Origin: JAPPHA01 sp965242975
GTDB lineage: Bacteria; Pseudomonadota; Alphaproteobacteria; Rhodobacterales; Rhodobacteraceae
Direction of reading: 5' to 3'
NCBI GenBank assembly: GCA_965242975.1
Contig: CBDETS010000002.1
Location: forward strand, 558,001-622,000
DNA: 64,000 nucleotides
Shown: positions 1-15,000 of the stretch, piece by piece
Layout: each line of letters begins with the position of its first letter
Numbering within the stretch: position 1 is the first letter of the stretch
The notes under the pieces: model-generated
Told to the model about the DNA's origin: nothing
What the model saw: only the letters and a program-made list of their open reading frames with translations
Databases searched by the model: none
Translations under genes and position numbers: made by a program

Positions 1-1
1 G

Positions 2-3000
2 CTGGTTAAAAATATCCGCCAGCCGGATGCCGGATACTCCAGCTTGCAAAACGATTATGCCCAGGGCTTCATGACCGGCGGCAACGGTACGGGGTACACG
101 CTGAACAGTGCCGAAGTGGCGTTTTTGCGGCTTGGGACCCTCACAGACTTTTCGAAACTGGAAGTTACCGTCCGGACCAGCGCCAGCGGACGCCCCGGTG
201 ACGTTGTCGCCACCTTGGCAAATTCCGGCAGCCAGGGGCGGCGTGCCATCTTCACCGCGCCCAAGGGTGGGGTCAAACTTTCGGCGAACACGCGGTATTT
301 CCTGGTTCTGGATGTGACCGGGAAAGTCGATAACAGCAGACTTGCATATACGCTTTCGGACAAGGAGGACCCGGGAGCCGCGCCGGGCTGGAGCATTGAT
401 GATGGCAGCCTGTTCCGGGCCAGCGGCATCCAGTGGTCCACGGTACAGGGCGGCTACGCCCGGAAAATCCGGCTTCGGGGTTTCGCGAACCCGCAGGAAC
501 ATGGCAAACCCACCGCGCTGACGCTGAGCGTGGATGCCGATACCGGCGCGGAGGGGGTGCAGACCAGCCTTGTCGAGGAGGACGGGTCGAAGACCGTGCG
601 GGTGACGGCGACGCTTGATGGCCCGGCTACTTTCGCGGAGCCGAAGACGGTGACCATCGCGGTCGGCGCTGTCGATGATAGCGCTACGGAAAGCACGGAT
701 TACCAGGAGGTGGCAAACCAGCGGATTACAATCCCTGTCGGGCAGTCGAGCGCCTCTGTTGAGTTCCAGATTACCCCGGTCGATGACAACTTGTACGAGG
801 GGTCCGAGACGATCAGCATTGCTGGCACTCTTACGGATGTTGTGGTGAGGCCTGCTGCCATCCTGCTGACTGATGAGGCAGACGACGCCCCGGAACCGAC
901 GGTTGTGTCGATTGAGCGGTATAATCCGGCGACTTCGCCGACCAATGCGAACAGCCTGACCTGGCGTGTGACGTTCGACGAAGCGGTGGTGAATGTCGAT
1001 GCGGGCGATTTCACGCTGACGGGTCCGAACGCGGGCACCACTCTGACTGTGAGCACTGTTACGGGCAAGGAGGCCACGACCTGGGATATCACCGCCTCTA
1101 GCGGCAATCTCGCGACTTTCGATGGCCCGGTGATGCTGTCCTTTGCAGCCGATCAGAATATTCAGGACAATGATGGCACTCCTCTGAGCGCAACCACGCC
1201 GAGGGGCACCAATGAGAACAGTTATGTGGTGGACAATACTGCCCCGACAGTGACCTCGGTCGCGCGTCAGAGCCCTTCGACCTCGCCGACCAATGCGAAC
1301 AGCCTGACCTGGCGTGTGACGTTCGGCGAGGCGGTGAATGTGGCCGCATCGGACTTTATGGTAACCGGCACCGACGCCGTGCTGTCGGCAATGCCGGTCG
1401 GCCACGCCGGCACGACTGTGGACGTCACCGTTTCGGGCGGCAACCTGGCCAGCTTGAACGGCCCGGTGACGCTGGGCTTTGCAACCGATCAGTATATACA
1501 GGATAAGGCTGGCAACGTTCTGGACACCACGACGACGCCATCGCCGAATGATGCGACCTATGACCTCGACAACGCCCCTCCGACGGTGGCGGTCAGCGGT
1601 CTGAGCGGCACCCTATCCGGCCCTGTGACGGCAACCTTTACCTTCTCCGAGACGGTGAGCGGTTTTGCGCAGGAGGATATTACGGTGGGCAACGGCGCGG
1701 TCTCGGATTTCACCGTGTCCATTGCGGGCATGGTCTGGACCGCCCTGATCACGCCCACGGCAGACGGCACGGTTACCGTGGATGTTGGGGCGGGCGCGGC
1801 CATGGATGCCGCCGGCAACCCGAATCCAGCCGCGACCCAGGCCAGCGCGGCCTATACAGCGGTGCCCGGCATTGCCCTGATTCCCAGGTCCCTGTCGGTG
1901 GCGGAGGCTGGGGGTAAGGACACCTACACGGTGGTTCTGAACACGCAGCCGACGCATGCGGTGACGGTCACGGTGACCTCCGCCGATGCGAGCACGGCCA
2001 CGGTCAAAAAGGTCGGCGGCGGCGCGGGGGCGAGCCAGACCCTGACCTTTACCACGAGCAACTGGAACACGGCGCAGACGGTGACCGTGACGGGGGTCGA
2101 TGACGCTGTCGACAATCAGGGCGACAAGCGCACGGTGTCGATCTCCCACGCGGCGCGTTCGACGGACACAAATTACACCATCGCGGATGCCGGCAGCGTG
2201 ACGGTGACCGTCACCGATGATGAAGATATACCTACCGCGCTGACATTGACCCTGGATGCTGGCACCGGCACGACCGGGTCGCTGTTGAGGCTTGCAGAGA
2301 ATGTCGGGACGAAGACCGTGCGGGTGACGGCAACGCTTGATGGCCCGGCTACTTTCGCGGAGCCGAAGACGGTGCCCATCGCGGTCGGCGCTGTCGATGA
2401 TAGCGCTACGGAAAGCACGGATTACCAGGAGGTGGCAAACCAGTCGATTACAATCCCCGCCGGACAGTCGAGCGCCTCTGTTGAGTTTCAGATCACCCCG
2501 GTCGATGACAGCTTGTACGAGGGGCCCGAGACGATCAGCATCGTCGGCACGCTCGCGTACGTTAAAGTAACGCACGCTGCCATCCGGCTGACCGATGACG
2601 AGACGAAGCCCACCGCGACACTGGCGCTCCTGCCATCCTCGATTGGCGAAGGGCAAACCGCGACAGTCACAGCAACGCTTTCGAACGCGGTGGGCGCGGA
2701 ACTCACGCTCACCGTCGCGGCGGCCGCCGGGGCCGGAACCGCAGCGGAGGACTTCACGCTGACGGGCACAACGCTGACCATCGCGGCAGGAGAGACCGCC
2801 TCGACCGGGATGGTGACCATCGCGGCGACTGACGACGATGTGGACACCCCCAGCAAGGCGGTCACGGTTTCGGCTACCGTCGGCGGCGGGCGCGGGGTGG
2901 CCGCTCCAGAGGACGTGACGCTGACCATCACCGACGACGATGCGACTGTGGTGACGCTGGCGGGCACGACGGGGGATGTGACCGAGGGCGGCACCAAAGA

Positions 3001-6000
3001 CTTCACCGTCACCTTGGGCCGGGGACTGGTGGCCGGCGAGAGTCTGGTGGTGCCCCTCAGCTTCTCAGGTGCGGCCACCCCGGGAACGGACTATACCGTG
3101 ACCGGTACCACCGCCACGGGCGTGAGCTATGCCAACCTGAACAGCGGTGGCGCCACGGTCACCTTCACCGGGCCTGAAACCGGCGTGACCGCGCCGACGG
3201 CCACCCTGACCCTGAGCGCCGCCGGGGACAGCGACGAAGCGGAAGTCGACGAGACCGTGACCATCGACCTGGGGAACCTCGATGGCGACTCCGGTACCAA
3301 TCTGGGCGGCGGTGCTGCGGGCAGTGGCTCAGTGTCTTTCAGCATTACCAATGTGGACAACGCCCCGACGGTCACCGTCGACATTCCCGGCGGCCGCAGG
3401 CTCGCCCGCGCCGCGATCACTGGCCCGGTGACGGCGACGATCACGTTTTCGGAGCCGGTGACGGGCTTTGCCGCGGACGATCTTATTGTCACGCGCGGCG
3501 TGGCGTCGGGTTTCACCGAGACGATGAGCGGCACGACCTGGACGGTTCGTCTGACGCCGACGCGCAACGGCAGCTCGATGATTTTGACGATCCCGGCGGG
3601 GGCGGCGGTGGACGCCTCGAACAACCCCAGTGCAAGGGGCTTCGACGATGTTCTCTATCTCGCGAAGCCCGATGCCCCCACGAACTTCGACGCCACGCCG
3701 GGCGACGGGTTGGTGACGCTTGCCTGGGACCGCCCGGCCAATATCCCGTTGCAAAGCAGACAGGCCGCGTTGACCAGATATGAGTATCGGTCTGCGCCAA
3801 GCGGGAGCGGATACGGCTCTTGGACCAATCTGACCGTCGGCGACGATGCCATCGACGCGGACGGCAATGCCAGAGTTGTGATCACCGGTCTGACCAACGG
3901 GACGGAGCACTTCTTTCAGGTCCGCGCGGTCAACAAAGTCGGGACCGGCCCGTCGGCGGGGAACCGGGCCACCCCCGTCGCCGACCTCAACACCGCTCCC
4001 ATCGCCGCCGACGGGCGGGTGCGGACGCGGGAGGACACATCGTACACCTTTGACGCGGATGACTTCGGGTTTTCCGACCCCGATGCGGGCGACGCGCTGG
4101 CCAGCGTGAAGATCACCACGCTGCCCGACGCCGGAACGTTCGCGCCCATCGACGGCGCGGCGGTGACGGCGGGCCAGGTCATCGCTGCGGCCGACATCGG
4201 GAAACTGATCTTCACCCCGGCGGCGAACGGCAACAACGCCACCAGGACCGCCTATAACATGACGGCCTACGCGACCTTCGGCTTCAAGGTGAACGACGGC
4301 GAGGATGACAGCGCGGACGCCTACACCATGACGGTCTCCGTCATCCCCGTGAACGACGCGCCGATGGTGGACAACGAAATCCCCGACCGGACGGCGACGA
4401 CGGGAACCGCGTTCAGCTATGCGTTTCCGGCGAACACGTTCAGCGATGTCGACGGCAATACGCTGATCTACAAGGCGACGCAGGGCGACGGCACGGACCT
4501 GCCCACATGGCTGAGCTTTGACGCCAACACGCGGACCTTTTCGGGAACCCCGGCGACGGCGGACGTGGGTACGCTACCCATCAAGGTGATCGCCAGCGAC
4601 GGCAACGGCGGCACGGTTTCCGACACGTTCGACATCACGATAAGCGCAAGCAACGCCAACACCGCGCCGACGGGGACGGACAGGACGGTGACGACGGATG
4701 AGGATACGGCCTACACGTTCACGGCGGCGGATTTCGGGTTTTCCGACGCCGATCCGGGCGACACGCTGTCGGGCGTGAAGATCACGGCCCTGGAAAGCGC
4801 GGGCGCGCTGGCGCTCGACGGCACGGACGTGACGGCGGACCAGGTGATCGCGAAGGCCGACATCGACGCCAACAAACTGACCTTCACACCGGCGGCGGAC
4901 GCGAACGGGTCGCCTTACGCGACCTTCGGGTTCAAGGTGAATGACGGCACGGATGACAGCGCGGACGCCTATACCCTGACCATTAATGTGAGCGCAGTGA
5001 ACGATGCCCCAACCGTGGCGACGGTGATACCGGATCAGATGGCGACGGCGGGAACCGCCTTCAGCTATGCGTTCCCGGCAGGCACGTTCAGTGATGTCGA
5101 TTCCGGCGACACGCTGACCTATAGAGCGGCGAAGTCCGACGAGACGGACCTGCCGGCCTGGCTGAGCTTCACTCGCGCCACACGGACCTTCTCGGGCACG
5201 CCGGCGGATGCGGGTACGCTGATGGTGAAGGTGACGGCCAGCGATGGCAATGGGGGAACGGTCTCCGACACGTTCACCCTCACGGTGAACAACCCGCTCC
5301 CGGAGATCACTGTCACGGGCGGGTCCGCTGTTACGGAGGGGACGGGCGCAGAGTTCACGGTGACGGCCAGCCCGGCGCCGTCGGCAGATCTGACGGTCAG
5401 GCTCACCGTGGCGGACGATGACACGAGCGATTTCGTGGCTTCGACAAATGAGGGCGACAAGAGCGTGATCATTCAGTCGGGCACGGCTTCCGCCACATAT
5501 ACGGTCGCTACGACCGCTGACAGCATTGATGAAGCGGATGGCGCGGTCAGGGTGACAGTCAAAGCCGACCCGGCTTATACGCTCGACGGCCCTGTCACTG
5601 ACACGGTCAGCGTCAGCGATGACGACGAGGCGGCTCTTGTGTTTGCGCAGGCCGCGGACCCGCTGGAAGTGTCGGAGGGCGGGAGCGCGGCCTACACGGT
5701 GGCGCTGGCGACCCAGCCGACGGCGACGGTGACGGTGACGCTGACCCAGCCGGCCAATACCGACGTGACGGTGGATACCAACACCGTCACGAACGGTAAC
5801 CAGACCACGCTCAGCTTCACCACGGTGAACTGGAACGCGCCGCAGCAAGTGACGGTGGCGGCTGCGCAGGATGTCGATGCCGCCGTGGACAGTGCGGACA
5901 TCCTTCACAGCGCCTCAGGCGGGGGCTACGCATCGGTGACCGGCACGGTCAGTGTCACCGTCACCGATGATGACGAGGCGGCTCTTGTGTTTGCGCAGGC

Positions 6001-9000
6001 CGCGGACCCGCTGGAAGTGTCGGAGGGCGGGAGCGCGGCCTACACGGTGGCGCTGGCGACCCAGCCGACAGGGACGGTGACGGTGACGCTGACCCAGCCG
6101 ACCAATACCGACGTGACGGTGGATACCAACACCGTCACGAACGGTAACCAGACCACGCTCAGCTTCACCACGGTGAACTGGAACGCGCCGCAGACGGTGA
6201 CGGTGGCGGCTGCGCAGGATGTCGATGCCGCCGTGGACAGTGCGGCCATCCTTCACAGCGCCTCTGGCGGGGGCTACGCATCGGTGACCGGCACGGTCAG
6301 TGTCACCGTCAGCGATGACGACGCCCCTGCGGTGCCCGGCATATCGCTCTCGGAGAACCTTCTGGCGGTGAACGAGGGCGGAACGGCAACCTACACGATG
6401 GTGCTGGACAGCGCGCCGACCCATGACGTGACGGTCACGGTGGAAGTTCTCTCTAGCGTTGATCCGGCGGCCATCACGGTGGACACGGATACCATGGTGA
6501 AGGGCAACCAGAACACGTTGACCTTCACACCCGCAACCTGGAACCAGCCGCAGACGGTCACAGTGACCGGTGTGGACGACGACTTCGCAGGGAAGTATGT
6601 ATTAAGCTTGGATTTGACCCACGCGGCCGGGTCGCAGGATGCCGCATATAATGAAATCGCCATCGCTTCGGTCGGGGTGACGGTCTCTGATAAAGATCCG
6701 GCCACCCCCACCGTTACCATTGAAGGTCCGCTTTTACCGGTCACGGAGGGTGGCGATGCGGTGTTCACGGTGACGGCCGACCCGGCCCCGACAGGCGATC
6801 TGACGGTCAGCCTGAGCGTCGCGGATGTTGCGGGAAGCGATTTCCTGGCTTCCGGCGATGAGGGCGACAAGACGGTGACCATCCCGGGTGAACAGACGGC
6901 CGCCGACTTCACCGTTGCCACCGTCGCGGACGGCATCGACGAGCCATCCGGCCTTGTTTCAGTCGCGGTTGTCCCGGGGTCTGACTACGCGGTGGACCGA
7001 TCGATTCCGCCTTTTTTCTTCACTGGTTTTTCGTTTGTGGAGGACGACGACGCGACGGCGGTGACGCTGACAGTGCCGGACACCAGCGCAGATGAGGGGG
7101 ACGCGAGTGACAGGGCCGCGATCAAACTGACACTGAAACGGGGACTGGTGACGGATGAGAGCCTTACGGTGCCGCTGCAGTTTTCGGGCGGGGCATTGGG
7201 CACGGCGTTCACGCTGGCGCTTTCGGGCAGTCCCAACGGGGTGACGCTCGATGCCAATACGGGCGTGGTGACCTTCACTGGCGGCGATCCGGTTTCGGCC
7301 AAAGGGGCGAGGGTGCTGCTGATCGCCTCTGACGATGACGACGCGGTCTCCGAACGCGTGACGGTGACCATCCCGGCCTCGGATACGGGCAGCGCGCCGG
7401 TTCTGGGCGCGACGGGTCTCGGCGGCGGCGCAACGGGCAGCGGCAGCGGCGTGATCACGCTCACCGATGACGACGAGGCGGCTCTTGTGTTTGCGCAGGC
7501 CGCGGACCCGCTGGAAGTGTCGGAGGGCGGGAGCGCGACCTACACGGTGGCGCTGGCGACCCAGCCGACGGCGACGGTGACGGTGACGCTGACCCAGCCG
7601 ACCAATACCGACGTGACGGTGGATACCGACACTATCACGATCGGTAACCAGACCACGCTCAGCTTCACCACGGCGAACTGGAACGCGCCGCAGACGGTGA
7701 CGGTGGCGGCTGCGCAGGATGTCGATGCCGCCGTGGACAGTGCGGACATCCTTCACAGCGCCTCAGGCGGGGGCTACGCATCGGTGACCGGCACGGTCAG
7801 TGTCACCGTCACCGATGACGACGAGGCGGCTCTTGTGTTTGCGCAGGCCGCGGACCCGCTGGAAGTGTCGGAGGGCGGGAGCGCGGCCTACACGGTGGCG
7901 CTGGCGACCCAGCCGACAGGGACGGTGACGGTGACGCTGACCCAGCCGACCAATACCGACGTGACGGTGGATACCGACACTATCACGATCGGTAACCAGA
8001 CCACGCTCAGCTTCACCACGGTGAACTGGAACGCGCCGCAGACGGTGACGGCGGCGGCTGCGCAGGATGACGATGCCGCCGTGGACAGTGCGGACATCCT
8101 TCACAGCGCCTCAGGCGGGGGCTACGCATCGGTGACCGGCACGGTCAGTGTCACCGTCACCGATGATGACGAGGCGGCTCTTGTGTTTGCGCAGGCCGCG
8201 GACCCGCTGGAAGTGTCGGAGGGCGGGAGCGCGGCCTACACGGTGGCGCTGGCGACCCAGCCGACAGGGACGGTGACGGTGACGCTGACCCAGCCGACCA
8301 ATACCGACGTGACGGTGGATACCGACACCGTCACGAGCAATAACCAGACCACGCTCAGCTTCACCACGGTGAACTGGAACGCGCCGCAGCAAGTGACGGT
8401 GGCGGCTGCGCAGGATGTCGATGCCGCCGTGGACAGTGCGGACATCCTTCACAGCGCCTCAGGCGGGGGCTACGCATCGGTGACCGGCACGGTCAGTGTC
8501 ACCGTCACCGATGATGACGAGGCGGCTCTTGTGTTTGCGCAGGGCACGGACCCGCTGGAAGTGTCGGAGGGCGGGAGCGCGACCTACACGGTGGCGCTGG
8601 CGACCCAGCCGACGGCGACGGTGACGGTGACGCTGACCCAGCCGACCAATACCGACGTGACGGTGGATACCGACACTATCACGATCGGTAACCAGACCAC
8701 GCTCAGCTTCACCACGGCGAACTGGAACGCGCCGCAGACGGTGACGGTGGCGGCTGCGCAGGATGTCGATGCCGCCGGTGACAGTGCGGACATCCTTCAC
8801 AGCGCCTCTGGCGGGGGCTACGGATCGGTGACCGGCACGGTCAGTGTCACCGTCACCGATGATGACGAGGCGGCTCTTGTGTTTGCGCAGGCCGCGGACC
8901 CGCTGGAAGTGTCGGAGGGCGGGAGCGCGACCTACACGGTGGCGCTGGCGACCCAGCCGACGGCGACGGTGACGGTGACGCTGACCCAGCCGACCAATAC

Positions 9001-12000
9001 CGACGTGACGGTGGATACCGACACTATCACGATCGGTAACCAGACCACGCTCAGCTTCACCACGGCGAACTGGAACCAGCCGCAGACGGTGACGGTGGCG
9101 GCTGCGCAGGATGTCGATACCGCCGATGACAGTGCGGTTATCTCCCACAGCGCCTCGGGCGGGGACTACGGATCGGTGACCGGCACGGTCAGTGTCACCG
9201 TCACCGATGATGATAATGTGTTCGACATCGTGCTGAGCAGGTCCAGCCTGGGTGTGGGCGAGGGGCAGAGTGTGACCTATACAGTGAGGCTGGAGGGGTC
9301 CCAGCAGCCAACCCATAATGTGACGGTGTCGGTCACGTCGGAAGATACGGGCGTGGCCACGGTGAGCACGGCGAACGGGGACGGGACCCTGATCTTCACG
9401 CCGTCTGACTTCCAGAACGCGCAGACGGTGACGGTGACCGGGGTGGATGACAGCCTGGCCCAGAGTTCTCCCCGCATGGTCGATCTCAGCCACAGCGCGA
9501 CATCGACCGACCCGGCCTATAATACAATCCCGGACAAAGAGATTGCGGTGTCGGTGAGCGATACGGCCCTGCCGGTGGTGACGTTCGCGGCGGAGACGGT
9601 GACTGTGGAGGAGGGCGAGACGGGCAGTTTTGTTGTCACGCGGACGGGGGACACGTCTGCGGCGCTGACCGTGTTGCTTGATGTTTCGATCATAGAAGAC
9701 GATGCCGAGACGGTTCAGCTCATAACCGAGGAGCAAACGGGCCATCAGGAGCTGATCATTCCAGCCGAACAAAGCTCGGCGACTTATGTGGTGCAGACTG
9801 TGGATGACGCATATGTTGAGCCGACCGGTTTCGCGAAATTGGCGCTGCGTGGTGCCGATACCTACTTGCCCGGCAAAACGGATACCGCATTCCTGGAATC
9901 GCTTGACAATGACGATAGCCCCGCAGTGACGATCTCGGGTGGAGCTGCGGTGGTGGAGGGCACCAGCGCGGTGTTTACGCTGTCAACGGATATAGCAAAG
10001 CCATTTGATCTGACGATCAATCTCTCTGTGGCCGATGACGGAACCAGTGATTTTGTCGCTGGCGGCAATGAAGGGGACAAGACCGTCACCATTCCGGCCA
10101 ACCAGACATCTGCCACCTATACGGTGGCGACCGAGGCCGACAGTACGGATGAGGCGAATGGCGTGGTCAGCGTGACGGTCGCGAATGGCGTGCAATATTT
10201 TCCGGGCACGCCGGACATGGCTTCGGTCACGGTGCAGGATGATGACGGGACGGTGGTGCCTGTGCTGTCGGTCGCTGCGAAGGCGTTTAAGGGTCAGAGC
10301 CTCAAGGAAGGGCAAATCGCTTATGAGGAGGTTGCGGGGTCCGCGGAGTTCATTGCCTCTCTGACCCCTTCGGGTTCGTCGAGTCTGACTGTCTGCGTCC
10401 GGGTGACGGAGACGATTGAGGACCGGGTGTCCTCGTTGAACGAGGGGATCCGGACCCTGAGCATTCCGGCGAATTCGGGAGATTACGGGTTTCAGGTTCC
10501 CTGGGCGGATAATGCGACTGATGAGGCGGACAGCGTTGTGACGGTGGAGGCGGTGGCCCCTGAAACGGCGGGATGTTCGGCCTCCGCCGGGGCCTATACG
10601 GTCTCCGCGAGCGAGGCGTCCGACCGTGTGCGGATCGTGGACGATGAAGCGACAACCGCAAGTCTTGTGCGCGACGGCACCGGCGCGGTGGACGAGGGTG
10701 ATACAATCACGTTCGAGTTGGGTTTTGACCGCGCGCTGGTGGCCGGGGAGAAGATCGTTGCGCCGTTTTCCATTAGCGGGATGGGTGTGACCACGAGTGA
10801 TTTCACCTTGTCCCTCAAAAGTGGAGACGGGATCAATACCGGCGTGTCCTTGTCCGGAGAAACAACTCTGATGCCGCAACTGACCTTCTCGGGAGCGGGA
10901 GCGGGTCCGGCGGTTCTCGAGCTGGTCCCCGTGATGGATGATACCGCCGAGAGCGGCGGGTCGGAGACATTCGCAATCCAGCTTGGGCGCGATACTTCTC
11001 TTTCAGTCGGGAGCAATCTGGGCGGTGGGGTCGCGCGCCACGGCACAAACAACGGTTTCACAGTGATGGTGAATGATCTTGTGACGCCGGAGATCACGAT
11101 CACGGGCGGGTCCGCTGTTACGGAGGGGACGGGCGCAGAGTTCACGGTGACGGCCAGCCCGGCGCCGTCGGCAGATCTGACGGTCAGGCTCACCGTGGCG
11201 GACGATGACACGAGCGATTTCGTGGCTCCAACAGATGAGGGCGACAAGAGCGTGATCATTCAGTCGGGCACGGCTTCCGCCACATATACGGTCGCTACGA
11301 CCGCTGACAGCATTGATGAAGCGAATGGCGCGGTCAGGGTGACAGTCAAAGCCGACCCGGCTTATACGCTCGACGGCCCTGTCACTGACACGGTCAGCGT
11401 CAGCGATGACGACGAGGCGGCTCTTGTGTTTGCGCAGGCCGCGGACCCGCTGGAAGTGTCGGAGGGCGGGAGCGCGGCCTACACGGTGGCGCTGGCGACC
11501 CAGCCGACGGCGACGGTGACGGTGACGCTGACCCAGCCGGCCAATACCGACGTGACGGTGGATACCAACACCGTCACGAACGGTAACCAGACCACGCTCA
11601 GCTTCACCACGGTGAACTGGAACGCGCCGCAGCAAGTGACGGTGGCGGCTGCGCAGGATGTCGATGCCGCCGTGGACAGTGCGGACATCCTTCACAGCGC
11701 CTCAGGCGGGGGCTACGCATCGGTGACCGGCACGGTCAGTGTCACCGTCACCGATGATGACGAGGCGGCTCTTGTGTTTGCGCAGGCCGCAGACCCGCTG
11801 GAAGTGTCGGAGGGCGGGAGCGCGGCCTACACGGTGGCGCTGGCGACCCAGCCGACAGGGACGGTGACGGTGACGCTGACCCAGCCGACCAATACCGACG
11901 TGACGGTGGATACCAACACCGTCACGAACGGTAACCAGACCACGCTCAGCTTCACCACGGTGAACTGGAACGCGCCGCAGACGGTGACGGTGGCGGCCGC

Positions 12001-15000
12001 GCAGGATGTCGATGCCGCCGTGGACAGTGCGGACATCCTTCACAGCGCCTCGGGCGGGGGCTACGCATCGGTGACCGGCACGGTCAGTGTCACCGTCACC
12101 GATGACGACGAGGCGGCTCTTGTGTTTGCGCAGGCCGCGGACCCGCTGGAAGTGTCGGAGGGCGGGAGCGCGGCCTACACGGTGGCGCTGGCGACCCAGC
12201 CGACAGGGACGGTGACGGTGACGCTGACCCAGCCGACCAATACCGACGTGACGGTGGATACCAACACCGTCACGAACGGTAACCAGACCACGCTCAGCTT
12301 CACCACGGTGAACTGGAACGCGCCGCAGCAAGTGACGGTGGCGGCCGCGCAGGATGTCGATGCCGCCGTGGACAGTGCGGACATCCTTCACAGCGCCTCA
12401 GGCGGGGGCTACGCATCGGTGACCGGCACGGTCAGTGTCACCGTCACCGATGATGACGAGGCGGCTCTTGTGTTTGCGCAGGCCGCGGACCCGCTGGAAG
12501 TGTCGGAGGGCGGGAGCGCGGCCTACACGGTGGCGCTGGCGACCCAGCCGACAGGGACGGTGACGGTGACGCTGACCCAGCCGACCAATACCGACGTGAC
12601 GGTGGATACCAACACCGTCACGAACGGTAACCAGACCACGCTCAGCTTCACCACGGTGAACTGGAACGCGCCGCAGCAAGTGACGGTGGCGGCCGCGCAG
12701 GATGTCGATGCCGCCGTGGACAGTGCGGACATCCTTCACAGCGCCTCGGGCGGGGGCTACGCATCGGTGACCGGCACGGTCAGTGTCACCGTCACCGATG
12801 ATGACGAGGCGGCTCTTGTGTTTGCGCAGGCCGCGGACCCGCTGGAAGTGTCGGAGGGCGGGAGCGCGGCCTACACGGTGGCGCTGGCGACCCAGCCGAC
12901 AGGGACGGTGACGGTGACGCTGACCCAGCCGACCAATACCGACGTGACGGTGGATACCAACACCGTCACGAACGGTAACCAGACCACGCTCAGCTTCACC
13001 ACGGTGAACTGGAACGCGCCGCAGCAAGTGACGGTGGCGGCCGCGCAGGATGTCGATGCCGCCGTGGACAGTGCGGACATCCTTCACAGCGCCTCGGGCG
13101 GGGGCTACGCATCGGTGACCGGCACGGTCAGTGTCACCGTCACCGATGACGACGAGGCGGCTCTTGTGTTTGCGCAGGCCGCGGACCCGCTGGAAGTGTC
13201 GGAGGGCGGGAGCGCGGCCTACACGGTGGCGCTGGCGACCCAGCCGACAGGGACGGTGACGGTGACGCTGACCCAGCCGACCAATACCGACGTGACGGTG
13301 GATACCAACACCGTCACGAACGGTAACCAGACCACGCTCAGCTTCACCACGGTGAACTGGAACGCGCCGCAGCAAGTGACGGTGGCGGCCGCGCAGGATG
13401 TCGATGCCGCCGTGGACAGTGCGGACATCCTTCACAGCGCCTCGGGCGGGGGCTACGCATCGGTGACCGGCACGGTCAGTGTCACCGTCACCGATGACGA
13501 CGAGGCGGCTCTTGTGTTTGCGCAGGCCGCGGACCCGCTGGAAGTGTCGGAGGGCGGGAGCGCGACCTACACGGTGGCGCTGGCGACCCAGCCGACGGCG
13601 ACGGTGACGGTGACGCTGACCCAGCCGACCAATACCGACGTGACGGTGGATACCGACACTATCACGATCGGTAACCAGACCACGCTCAGCTTCACCACGG
13701 CGAACTGGAACGCGCCGCAGACGGTGACGGTGGCGGCTGCGCAGGATGTCGATGCCGCCGTGGACAGTGCGGACATCCTTCACAGCGCCTCAGGCGGGGG
13801 CTACGCATCGGTGACCGGCACGGTCAGTGTCACCGTCACCGATGATGACGAGGCGGCTCTTGTGTTTGCGCAGGCCGCGGACCCGCTGGAAGTGTCGGAG
13901 GGCGGGAGCGCGGCCTACACGGTGGCGCTGGCGACCCAGCCGACAGGGACGGTGACGGTGACGCTGACCCAGCCGAACAATACCGACGTGACGGTGGATA
14001 CCGACACCGTCACGAGCAATAACCAGACCACGCTCAGCTTCACCACGGTGAACTGGAACGCGCCGCAGACGGTGACGGTGGCGGCTGCGCAGGATGTCGA
14101 TGCCGCCGTGGACAGTGCGGACATCCTTCACAGCGCCTCAGGCGGGGGCTACGCATCGGTGACCGGCACGGTCAGTGTCACCGTCACCGATGACGACGAG
14201 GCGGCTCTTGTGTTTGCGCAGGCCGCGGACCCGCTGGAAGTGTCGGAGGGCGGGAGCGCGGCCTACACGGTGGCGCTGGCGACCCAGCCGACAGGGACGG
14301 TGACGGTGACGCTGACCCAGCCGACCAATACCGACGTGACGGTGGATACCAACACCGTCACGAACGGTAACCAGACCACGCTCAGCTTCACCACGGTGAA
14401 CTGGAACGCGCCGCAGACGGTGACGGTGGCGGCCGCGCAGGATGTCGATGCCGCCGTGGACAGTGCGGACATCCTTCACAGCGCCTCGGGCGGGGGCTAC
14501 GCATCGGTGACCGGCACGGTCAGTGTCACCGTCACCGATGATGACGAGGCCCCCACCGACACGACGGCGCCAACGGTCACATCCATCGCGCGTCAGGTCC
14601 CTTTAACCTCGCCAACCAATGCCAACAGCCTGACCTGGCGGGTGACGTTCGACGAGGCGGTGGTGAATGTCGATGCGGGCGATTTCGAGATTACAGGCAC
14701 GACGGCGACGCTGGCCGTGGCGCAAGGCTCCGACGCTACGATTTGGGACGTCACGGCCTCGGGCGGCGATCTCGAAAATCTCAACGGCATGGTGACGCTG
14801 GGCTTCGCCAGCGACCAAAACATCACCGACCGGGCCGGCAATGGGCTGGACACCACGGCGACGCCATCGCCGAACGACAATAGCTACGAGGTGGACAAGA
14901 CCGCCCCGAGGGTGGCGGTCAGCGGCGTGCCCGCGGCCAGCACTGCCGCGTTCGACGTCACGTTCACCTTCGACGAGACGGTGACGGGGTTTGATGTGGG

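Noticed and set aside
5692..14472. Many regularly spaced antisense frames of 69 and 113 codons, plus longer antisense frames
   Set aside because: They repeat every 348 bp because the sense strand does. The products are Arg/His/Val-rich with no ribosome sites or family features. They are shadows of the Calx-beta units.
5627..14545. 348-bp repeats as insertion sequences
   Set aside because: Units are in frame, have no ends or transposase, and encode folded domains.
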